The position numbers were made by a program, and so were the translations under genes. The notes beneath the pieces were generated by a model. That model searched no databases and was not told the origin of the DNA. It saw only the letters and a list, made by a program, of their open reading frames with translations. Below, one piece after another: positions 13,021 to 23,968 of a DNA stretch of 64,000 nucleotides (the first letter of the stretch is position 1; every line of letters begins with the position of its first letter). This DNA is from Verticillium longisporum (Eukaryota; Ascomycota; Sordariomycetes; Glomerellales; Plectosphaerellaceae), in the NCBI GenBank assembly GCA_019188255.1, contig JAETXT010000011.1, positions 558,001 to 622,000 on the forward strand, given 5' to 3'.

Positions 13021-14194
13021 TACGAGTCTCTTAAGGAGTCTCTTAATGAATTCTGAGCTAAAGACTAGCTATAATTAGCTAATAAAGTAATATAGATAGC
13101 CCCCTAAAGCTCTATAATTATTAATACCCTTAAATATAATAATACTACTAAATATACTTATTCTAAGCCCTCTAGATATCGCTAATACTTTATTTTATTA
13201 AGTAAACGAAGCCTCTATAATACCTTTTTTATTAAGCTTATTATTAAAGGTCTTATTATCTCTTTTATTATAGATATATAGTACCTCTCTATAACTATAA
13301 CTAGAAACTATAATAAGTAATAAGGAGGGTTCTAAATAGCCCTTAATTAAGGCTATAGTCTTTCTAATATTCTATAGGAGTTATAAGGGTTAGAGTCTTA
13401 TAACTACTCTAGTAGTTTAAATAAAAGCTAAACTATAACGATATATATATTATAAAATAGAGAAAAATCGTAGCTATAGAACGGTATAATTTTTATAATA
13501 TTCCATAGAGCCGTTCTATAGTAATAAGCGTTTAAGTTCTCTTATACCCTATTGGCTAGAGCTTAAATCCGACTCCACTTCCCCCGCAGGTCCAGAGGTA
13601 GTCCAAGCGCCTTATCCACGCGTGGCCACTGAGGGTTAGTCTGTCACATATAGAGGGCACCCCCCGGACCTGTTTTTCAGGTTTTTAGATCTTAATATTA
13701 TCCAATTCTAACTACACTCGCAAGTCCCCCTTACGCAGTAATTCCTGTCCAATTTGCACGTTCTTAACTATTAGGAACGGATACCTTCCATGACACGCCT
13801 TACTCCCATTAGGATCAATTCAAGCACTTCTCTCAGTCAATCACTACCTTCTTCCAATCACCCCTCGACCTACCTACCTTCGATCTGAACGAAAAATACA
13901 CCATTTTATAGCTCTCGTTAAGGGCTACAAGAATCTTCGATCCATTTCTCGACCCGACGTCTCCTTCCAGAGATATAGCTACTTTTATCTCTCCCTTCCT
14001 CTTATCTATTATTATCTCTTTATTCTATAACTAAGCTATACCCTCGGTCGTTGCCTAATACCTCCTATATCGATTACGATATAAACTAGTATATTCTAAT
14101 TTATAATATAAAAAGATTAATACTAGCTACCTTAGGCTACTAAGGGCTATAACTACCTATTTAGTAACTCGCTTACTTTACTAGAAACTTAAAG

Positions 14195-14349
14195 GTATAA
14201 GAGACGAGTAAAGGTATATAATTACCCTAGCTAACTTAGGTAGTAGAGCTATGTTTCTAGCTGATCCCCTATCTAGCGTGTATTTACCCTGGTCGGGCAG
14301 AGCGAATAGCCTATAAGGGCAGAGAAAATAGCCGTCCTCACCAAGGTAG
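14195..14349 (-). repeat. Right terminal inverted repeat of the relic
   Basis: Mirror arm of 12864-13020. It keeps C where the left arm has T in some CpA contexts and the reverse in others, so both arms have been mutated independently. Confidence 0.85.
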
Positions 14350-17348
14350 TGGCAGCACCAGACCACGAGACAGGTTTGCTGAATTCCACGGAGGATCGCA
14401 AACAAAAGCCAGCCGCCAGCCTCTCATCGGTGGCCTTCTACCCTAAGTAAGGTACCACGGTAGGTAAGGTAGCTGAGGAGCCTGAGATGCCGACGGCTTT
14501 CAAGACCTGAGGATGAGGGGGGAGAACCTGGCCAGGGATCATCCACAAGCGGCCATGCCAGTCGTCTCGAGCAGCATGCCGCCGTTGCATGAACATCGGC
14601 TAGACGTACACAGTACCTAGGTGGTGCCTTCCACGTCCAAGGTTGCCAGGCCCCTCGGTGCTCCCCCTTGCTAGCCAGGGATCAGGCAATTCGGCAGGTA
14701 GCATCGGAGGCCGTTCTTGCTCTGATACCACATCATGGTTGGGCCAGCCCAGGATCTTGAACAAGGCTCTCAATCTGACATCTGACATCTGACACCTGCC
14801 GTCTACCCCTCATCACCATCTTCTTCTTTCTCCGGCTCATCGTCAGATCACAGGCCCCTTGGCTCGTGTATTTCTCACCGCCTGTACTGCCCGCAACGAG
14901 CGGCTTTTTCTTGCGACAACTCGCATCACCCTTGGGGCCCAACCACCTTGACAAGGTCCGCTTTGAAGAAAAAAAAATACTTAGCATGCAGACCACATGG
15001 GACCCCAGCCCCAGCAGGGCACCCAAACGGCCTCGTTCTCTTCATTCGCCCAGGCGTTTCACGTTTTCCTCGACTCATGACCTTCTTGATCAAGACGCTG
15101 TCGACATGGCCTTTCTCTGCCTCCCGGCCCCGGACCTTGTGCAACCACGCGCGCCATGTACGACCTGGGTGGCTTGACACCTTGGCACTCTCACTGTCAA
15201 TGATGGTTAGCTGTCTGCGGGCCTTCAATTCAAACAAGATCCGTCAGTCGACATTAGCGGCACTATCTCCTGCCCTGATCTGCCGCTATCCAACGGCTTT
15301 GCTTTCCCAAGCCAAACTAGCCCAGTTCCAAGACCCTGGTTTGGGGGCTCTCCCAAGGACAGTAACCACTGGATTGATCTGTCACCGGTCGACTTTAGGG
15401 CCTCGCCAGATCTCAAGCGACCCGAACCATCGGGAGGAACTAAAACCGCTTTCATGCCTCGGAGGGGCACAGTGTCGCCTTAGCTCCTTCGTGGCATCAC
15501 CATTGTGAAGTGTATCTCGACTTCATCTCATCATCTTCTCGGCTGTCCGTCAGGCAACTGCATCATCTGGAGCATCGTTTCTCGGTTCTTGTTCGCCACA
15601 TGTTTCCGGTCGCGCCGGCGAGTAAGTGGAAGAGCTCCGGCGGTCACCTTGGGTCGGGCCACCAGGCCTCGGCAGCTTTACTGATCTCCTCCACCGCACC
15701 ATCCTGCGCGGTCCTTCCTAATCTTCTGTAGCCGTGGGCCACTCCTCACTTCAGATCGACCAGTCGCTCACAGAAAGCCTTCTGCGAGCCAACCTGCCAT
15801 GGCACGGCCCAATCATAAATATTTGTGCCGTCAGCCGGTCTCGAATTGTGGCGAACGAGGAACAGACATCGTGTTGGCGGCAACGACAGCGCCGTCAGCA
15901 GGGGATCTCTGGGACCGCGCCAAGTCATGCCGTACCGCCAAGCTCAGGCAATATGCTGACAATATTTTTCTGCCCACCCTCCTGGACACCGTCCAGTGGA
16001 AGATTTGACTCGCTCAACCAGAGCAGGTCTTGGTGGTGCGTTGATTTCTGTTGTTGCATTTATTGCCGTCGACACTCCTGCCATCCCTGTTTACACTTTT
16101 TGATTCGCTCGTTGCTGTCATTGCCACGTAACTACATGCATCGCCTGCATGTCTGCGTGACAGATTCAGCATCCAGTCGCTGCTATCACAGTCAACATGA
16201 CCACATTGCCGGCACGAGGCGATCGCCAACCGGCATGATTCGAAGGCCCGTACAACACATAATATGTGCACGAGCCCACGCAACATCATAAGCGAAAAGA
16301 GGATTCGAGGGCATATCCGCCACTTCTTTGCCAGCAACAGCTGTATTTCCCTGGAACGCGCCCCTCGGCTCACGACTTGGTCATATAATTGTGGGACAAG
16401 GCCCAAGCCTACATCTTTTTCTACTAAGCTCTGAAATGTTGCTGCAGAACGTCAACTCGACTCTAGCGACGGTGAATAGCGACGGTGGATGGACGGGACG
16501 ATGACCATTCTGTACTTTGCTATCTTGCACAGTCCGTCAACCCATGTAACACACCTCAGTCCAGCTGACGAGACCAGCTCGCACTGCATGGAAGACTGCT
16601 TTCGCTTTCGCCCCAACGTCGGGCACTTGCGGCGCTGAGTCCAAGACTACCCTGGGTTGACACAGACGGCCCGTATCCATAACGTCGGCCACTTCCGCGA
16701 GCACTGTCTACAGTGTGAGCATATACTCCACAGCCCACCGAATACTCCAAGAGCTGTCGTCAGGACTCCTTTGGTTTAGAATGCTTCGCTGAGCCGAACC
16801 GACGGCATCGAGCGTCTTGGCATCCAACTTACTGTGCACGCGACTATTCAATTTTCCGTCTATGGTCGAGATATGTCGTATCAGACAGACAGTGACAAGA
16901 CGCACAGTGTAACAGCAAACCTTCGCCCGAGGATTCAAGAATGCAACCGTGCAGCGGTCTGCTCTCCGCGCGCTGTGGGTGGCTGGTCTCTGTCCAAAGG
17001 ACAAACGTGTCGACCTGATGGCTAGCGCATGCGACAGGGATCCCGACGCATGTGCTACGGTGGCAGGGGTGGCCTGTCGAACTCTCCGCTACAGTACGTA
17101 GGTACATCACTGGAGGCATTTGAACACGGTGAACGAGATGAGCGAGGTGCAGAGCTCCAGCATGTGGCGGTCATCATGTCCCATGGGCAGAAGCCGTTTT
17201 GCCGTTTAATCGTGGCCCCGTATTGGCTCGATGATATGCACAAGATTTGGGGGGAGGGGTGTGACTACTGGAGGTCCATTCGTGGGGTCTCAGAACAACA
17301 GTCAAGCAGCTCATATGAGCAAAAGCGATGGCATACAGGCCAAAAGTA
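14350..17348. other. Noncoding region between the TIR relic and the tRNA gene
   Basis: No supportable gene. Base composition returns to normal right after the TIR. A short ATCTGAC tandem (three units) lies near 14770-14795. Open frames up to 186 codons exist but are Ser/Arg-rich, without splice-supported structure or family resemblance. Confidence 0.45.
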
Positions 17349-17438
17349 TGGGGTGAGCCGGGATCGAACCAGCGACCTTTAGATTGGATTCCTGAAGTGG
17401 GCTTCAGTCTAACGCGCTCCCAACTGCGCCATCCCCCC
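17349..17438 (-). tRNA. tRNA-Phe (GAA) with a 17-nt intron
   Basis: Cloverleaf on the minus strand: acceptor strand 17438-17432, D stem GCGC/GCGC, anticodon stem TTAGA/TCTAA, loop CTGAAGA (anticodon GAA, G37), T arm GCTGG-TTCGATC-CCGGC, 3' acceptor strand TCACCCC and discriminator A at 17349. The intron (17401-17385) follows position 37, the normal site for nuclear tRNA introns. TTAGACTGAAG joined to ATCTAAAGGTC is characteristic of eukaryotic tRNA-Phe. One oddity is a G5:A68 mismatch in the acceptor stem. Confidence 0.85.
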
Positions 17439-20400
17439 AATGGTTGAAACTTGTGCGTGGAAAAAGGATAATGACTGTACGTCAGACGGGTTTCCCAGAG
17501 CACAGAGGGGGTCATCTTGGGTTGGGCATTTGAACCCTTACCGCCATGCAACATCAACAGCACAATCATTGCAGCGAGTGCCGACTTTTAGCTGCTTAAA
17601 TCTGGCACCAAGATCGGGGCTATTTGACGATCCTCCTCGACTGGGCCACAGCAAACGACAACATTTTCGCAACATTCGGATCTATGGTTCCATGCAATGG
17701 ACTTCAAAGTTCTTAGGAAGTCATGCACGCACTTACTGCGAAGTGTACGACAATCCAAACGGCCATACTTCAGACCCATCTTACAACGTACATGTAGGCA
17801 TCGCCGATGGCATGTCACGGCCCGAAGCCAGGATGTGCAATGACTCGCAGATCGAATACAAGCGGTTCCATGTTCTCAACCAGCACTGGCTCATCCTCAG
17901 TGGAAAGTGCGCATCCCGAGCAACAGTCTAGTCCCAGATCAGTTACGGCCCACGCAGATGTTGTCTCTCGGGTCTGGCAACGGACGCCTGGACCTCCAAC
18001 TCGTAGCGGAGGTCGGAGGCACTTCCGACAACTCGCTGTCGTCGAGCCAGCATTTCCGGCACCCCCGTCGAATCTCCGAAGTAAACCCCCTCCCAGCCCC
18101 CCTTTCGGTAAAACCAGCCCTCCATCATTTAGCTGACTGGGTACCCAAGACAGAGGAGCACATGACGAGCTGGCTCTGCGACCTCAACGAGCATTGTGGG
18201 GTAATTAGCGCGTATCCAGCCAGGGCCAGACGGCTCCCCTCAGTCAAGTTGGTCAACTTCAAGCCGCCCAAATACAAAAGACAGCCATCGCTCTTGGTCG
18301 CCGAGTAGGAAAAAACCAAGACGAGGCTGGGTGTTCATCTGCACATGCTGAAGCTACCAAAGGGTAGGATTTGTGAGCACAGCATTTCGAGCTCCAGCGG
18401 TCCAGCACAGGCTTTCACGCAGCTATCTTCTGTGACGAGCAAAGATGCTGTGCAAAGTTCTAGGCTCTCCGAATCAGGAACTGCTTGGTGCCGACGAGAT
18501 ACGTCTGTCTCTAACACCATCTGTTCCTTTCAATGCACCCGTAGTGGCAGCCGGATGTGTTCCGCGAGAACCCCACCTCGTCTGCCCATGAATCAGTCGA
18601 CTTGATTTGCGGGCAGCCTGGACAACTAGACCACCCGAGATATCCACAAACGCCATGATGTCTTGCACCCTCATGGCCGCCACCATGTCGGGTAGAAGCT
18701 GTACATGATCCGCCATTGACTTCAGATGTAGTGGCTGGAGCGGAGTGCGCGCTTGTGTCTTCAGCACTGCCCTGCAGACCATATATCACAGTCTCGACTC
18801 CGCCAAAACGGCTTTAGCCATCCCTACAGACACCGAAGGTCTGCGCTGCTCGAATTGCACGATTTCGACGCCCTCGTCCCATTCATTCTCGCCATGTGCC
18901 TGCAGTCCCTTGACAGAGCTAGTGCGGGCGCGGGTTGTGGTCACTACATCTCTGGAGCCAGCGGATCTCTGGGCCCATAGACGGATCAGCGTTGCGCCAG
19001 TTGAGAATCGCCTTCCGAACCCCCTCCCGCCTTGCCCCCCATACACACGCTATTTAGTGACTAGATTGAGACGACCTCCTTGACCAACACCAAGATGGCC
19101 AAGTGCAAAATACTTCGGCCGGATGTTAAGCCAGTATCCTGGTGGGGACTTCGCAGCCCTGGACTCCCTCATAACGCTAAAGAATACAAATGCCGTTGAT
19201 TCTTGCTATTAACAGATCGAGGGGTATCCAACGAGTGCCAACTCGTGTCTTGGGTATTCTATTGAAAGGCCTTCTCCACCTGCCGCTTCCAGCACCAGAC
19301 ACGACGCGATGCCCTAGGAGGAAACGGCATATGGCTCATCTGCGTGTGCCGTTACGGGTAGGCAGCTGCAGGCCTCACTATTCCAAGGTGCGGATCCAAA
19401 TTTCCTCGAGGGATGCTTCGTACGTACCACATGGGCAACCCACATGAAAAGGGACAATCTGGAAGGATTTCATACTTTCACACGAGGGCCTCTCAGAACC
19501 TTGTTCTGTTCGGGCTCGGCAATCGACAAATTTCATACAATGGGGCGACAAGGTTCAGTATTTTCAGCTGTCCAGCCGCGTGCCGCTGGGTAATTTCCGT
19601 ACCGAGGAAGGGAAGAAACGATGCTACAGGACACGACTTAGATGAAGGGTTGCTCCCTGGTCCCAAATGCGCATCACCCAGTCCGACCTTGAGCTGTGGA
19701 CCGCAAGGTGCGATGTCCGATACGATGCACAGACTGTCCATCAGACGAGGCGGATGTGTGGTCAAGGATTGTCGACTGGTCTCACAAACCGGGGCGCGAA
19801 ACTGTCGACAGTCGAATGTGCCGGCACTAAGATGACGACAGCAGCCAAAGCAACGAATGGCTAGCACTTGACTTCTCTACGGCAGGTTCAGGAGCCCATG
19901 TTGTTCTAGCTTGGAGCCTCGAAGCCTTGTGGGGGAGAAGATATTAAAATGCCCAAACGCCCAAACGCCCAAAACATTCCTATGAAGCCCAGCGATCAGG
20001 TTAACGCACGCCTGCGGGGCATTGGTGCCCCTTTGGCGTGGCTAATCCTTGTGACACATCACTCGCCGTCAGACATGAAGTTGACGGCATGCCAAAGATG
20101 GCTGGATTGGCGCGCTGGCACACCGGCACAACGCTTCTGTGTGAGACCAGAGGAACCCATAGCGCGACCTCGAATCCCCTCGATTGGGTCGGCGGCATGG
20201 CATTTGAACCTTGTGGTGCATACATGGTATAAATGAGCTGTGGCTAGGCCACGAAACTGGACCGGCAAAGCGGAATTTGGCGGCAGACAAGGGGAACCAC
20301 AACCCAAGTGACAAGCCTCAGCAGCGCGCACGGCACGTCGATCATCAGCAGGGTTTCACTCAAAGCCCCAGCCACTGGGAGCGCTCTCTCTGTCTCCGCC

Positions 20401-23400
20401 TCTCTCTCCAGTCCTCGGTTCAGACCAGACACACCAGGAGAGACACCCCTCACATAAACTAACAACTCCGTGCTGTCGCCGGGCACGCACCTGGATAGGA
20501 CTGCTGCGCTACGTCTACGCCCTATTTATTATGAGGGCAGATACCTGCTGTTCCTTTTCGCACAGGGTTTACATGTCTGTCTGCCTGCCTGTTTGCTCCA
20601 AGCTGCAAATGGCAGTGTCAGTTGTCCATGGTTCAGCTCAGGTAGACCGAGCCCTTGGCCCCCTCTACTTCTGAGTTTCTGCTGCCCTTCTATCCACAAA
20701 AACCCCCCCCTCTGCTCAAGGATCTCTTCTCTCCCCTCCCCCAGCATTCGTATCTGACTGGTCGTCGGTATCAGGCCAAAATTCTGTTCCGCGCCACAGA
20801 CGTAACTGCTCATCTCTTCGGATTGGACGGCCAGCCTCAAAGCGGGCTCTTTTGTGAACTGGCGACAGATTTCCTCGGCACAAGAGAACCATCCCTAGGA
20901 CGCGCTCTCAGAATGCGGTTCTGGTTCCCCATCAGCCTCTGGAGTGTGTGTGTGTGTGCTGCATCGTTCCTGGACTAGACCCGCGACTGCGCTAGCTCTG
21001 CGCCATGGAACTGGCCATTTCACCTGTTAGACTGCCTCGCACCTATTGCTTGCTTCTGATGGGGCGGGGCGGCGTGGGTTAGCTGGACCTTCTGACAGGA
21101 GACAGACTTGCGACGGTTGGCACCCACCACCACCTCCGTGTCTCGACAGTTAACAAGTTCCCGCTTGATGCAGCTGTGGTCCCAGGGCCCCATGCCTGCA
21201 AGTGAAAGGAGGGCACTTTTTTAGCCAGCTCCCTGACCACCTGCCACTTGTTCTCGCTATCTGGATGCCGTGCCCGCGATACTCGCGGCTGCGCTTGGCC
21301 TTCCAGCACCTCTGCATCATTGTCACCCTCGACGCGGACACGGACAGACATGGGCCAGGGCAATAAGATAGCCCTTCAGAAAGAAGGGGCCGGGGAGGGG
21401 AGGATGTTTGGCCCATGCCATGCAGGTCTCAGTGAGAGCTTGGAGCCCCCCTCCTCTCAGAGAGGCCAGGGGGAGGGGGGTGATTTTCGTGTTCGCGGTG
21501 AAAATCGGTTCCAGGCGAGGCCGCACGTCCCGTCTGATGCACAGAAAACCTTGCTGTATGTGTACATGGAGCTGAAGGGAAGGGAAAGCACGGTACAATG
21601 CGGTGCTGTGCGTTTACGTTCGCGCTCTACTTGGTTCCGCTTCCTTATTTCTCAGCAGAACCAGAACCACGAGTACAGACTGTTCGCTGTCGCTGGAAGG
21701 ACTGGACTGCCTCTGCCCGAACCGGCCTGGCGCCTGACCTCAGTTCGATTCCGATGTTTTTCGGATGGGTCTGGGTTGGTTGACAGACCCATGGCTCCAC
21801 CGTGGAGGATGGCATTTCTTACGTGGTGCGCGGTACCAGACGCAAAAGGCCCGCGCAAAGGAAACAAGCGACCTGGCCCGCTCGGACTGCTCGCCGGGAC
21901 GGGCTTTACCCATACGAGTCGAAGGTTTCGGCGGACGGTGGGAGGGGGGGTTCACGGTGGGAAGAAGCACTTGGTCCATGTGCCAACCTCCCTACCTCCC
22001 TGAGCTGAAAGACGTGCCTACCATGTACATCAAGTACGAGTGTGACGTGACATGAGCGCAAGGGTGGGCAGAAAAAAAAAGCCCATTGCTCATCACGATG
22101 TGCTCCAGATTGGACGCAGATAGATGTACGCGTTTGGGAGCTGAGAAGCGAGCTTCATCAGAGGACACGGCAGGGGTTCGCTCGCACAATCACTCTTCGG
22201 GAACCGCCGCTGGAGTGATTGGAGATTGGGGGGAACGAGAGATGGAGGAGGGCACAGCGATCGCCGCAAAGGGCAGTGCATCTGCGAACGACGGCAAAAG
22301 CAAGCAGTGAACGCGCCCATTCCTAGGGAACCAGCGAACCAGCGAACCAGCGAAAGCGAAAGAGTGTGAGGAAAAAAACCCACAAGAAGCACCCAGCGCT
22401 CCGTCACCCTTGTGCGACGCGACAGCGGTAACCCGCCGACCTGGTCTGCCCCGGGCTGCGTTGGTTCGCCTGGACAGCACCGCCGGAGGTGGCCCTTATA
22501 ATTACGACGGACAGACGAACCGACAAAACGTGCGTCTCTGCCGTCTGGTCACATATCACAAATCCGCCATCTGCGTCCCTCGTTCTGGTGTCTCTCGCAT
22601 GCCAGATCACCAACTAGACTAGAACCTGTCTTCTTTTTGCCTCCATGCTTCCCTCAGTTCGCTGACATGCCTAAGGGCCCCTCTCTCTCTTCCCCATTCT
22701 TATCCCCCCGCCCTACGATGCGTGCGTATGTGTGAGAGACAGAGACAGCGCGTTCCCGCTTTGGATGCCCGCCCGCCAGCACCTTGCCCACCCCAGCCCA
22801 CTACGAGCCCTGATGCGTCCAGATCACGTCGATCTCTCTTTCAGCTTTCGTCGACGTAGCTCTGCACCCTGGGTTTTTTTCGTGCCTGTCTCGGTGTTCC
22901 ATGCGAACCAGTTCTGCTTTGGGGGGCAAGGCAGATAGATAGGCGGCACAGCCAAGGAGGGGGTGGGAGGAAGAAGAGGAGCCTGACGGGAACGCGCCCC
23001 ATCTGTGGCCGGGCGCGGGAATCTTCGCTGATCGGCGGTCTCAGAAGGCGTGTGTGGAGGACGTCCGGCGAGTCCGGCGGCTTAGCTCGGCGGAGGGAGA
23101 GGCGACCTCTCTGCCCGCCCATTGTCCTTGAGGGGGGGGTGAGAGAGCGGGCCTACCTGTCATGCCCTGTTCGAGGTGGCGGTTGGCTAGAGTGTGCCGA
23201 GGCTGCTGTCTCTTGTCGCTCTTTCACGTACGGGGTCATGTCCGCTTCCGACAGGACGGTTGTGTCCACTGCGTACTGATATGTGACAGGTTGTGGATGG
23301 CGGCGGGATGTAAGGGAGGGCCATGAGCGGGCTACGTGCTCTGCACGTTTGGTTTCGGGACGGTCATGAGCCCCATCTGCATCTGAGAAGGGATAGAGAA

Positions 23401-23968
23401 GGGAGTAAGTTTCAGGCTCTGCCGCCGCCTCGCGAGGGCGCGCCCGCGTGTTCAATTCCCTGTTCTTCGACGGTTGTGGTCCAGCCTTTTTGATGGTGAT
23501 GCGATCCCGTGTGATGAGGTTCTGGGTCTCCCTGCGTGATGTGTAGCCGATCATGACGTGAAGTGATCTGACATGCCACGCACAGTGACGCGAATTCAAT
23601 TCAATATACCTATACGACGTTGATGATATCTTGGGACGCGATAAGTTTTTGCCTTGAGGAGGCTCTCGGTTGCACTATTTTGGCGCGTCTTGCGCGCGTC
23701 TCCTGGTATTAACCCTGACGAACTGGGCAGGATTTGAATGCAACCCAAGCCAAATCACGAAACACCCCGTGTTATATGAGCCATTGTGATATTATCCGGT
23801 TTTTCGAATGATTTACAGGGCATTATAGATAGAGAATAGCGTTGGTTGATCGATCATCGAAACCTGAACAAGAATACTCAAAACGTCTTGAGCCATTATT
23901 TTCAGTCATCTTCCACATGCTCTCTTCTCCACCACCCATGATACCCGTTTGCTCTTTCACGTGTCACG
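17439..23968. other. Noncoding region between tRNA-Phe and the Zn2Cys6 regulator
   Basis: 6.5 kb without a supportable gene on either strand. Open frames up to 251 codons (around 21.2-22.0 kb) are Arg/Ser/Gly-rich, overlap other frames equally long and have no recognisable domain. Contains a short GT microsatellite near 20945-20958 and a CCAGCGAA tandem near 22328-22355. Confidence 0.45.

Larger units (their letters stand above)
12864..14349. mobile_element. Degenerate TIR (class II) transposon relic with RIP-type mutations
   Basis: The outer ends form long terminal inverted repeats, about 12864-13020 and 14195-14349, nearly identical over about 75 bp at the tips and recognisable over about 150 bp. 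The outermost bases (CTACC... and ...GGTAG) fit insertion at a TA dinucleotide, as for Tc1/mariner-like elements and derived MITEs. The interior is very AT-rich, unlike its surroundings, and has no transposase frame. Differences between the two arms are nearly all transitions, several of them CpA to TpA, the signature of repeat-induced point mutation. A GC-normal island at about 13560-13970 interrupts the AT-rich interior. The family cannot be named because no coding sequence survives. Confidence 0.8.

Noticed and set aside
13630..13800. Possible solo LTR beginning TGTCAC in the TIR relic
   Set aside because: No matching terminal CA with inverted end or target-site duplication could be located, so the call is unsupported.
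17500..17590. Second tRNA-like T-arm (GGTTCAAAT on the minus strand)
   Set aside because: No matching acceptor, D or anticodon arms around it.
21248..22003. 251-codon plus-strand frame in the gene desert
   Set aside because: Arg/Ser/Gly-rich, overlaps several equally long frames on both strands, no domain, no splice-supported extension.
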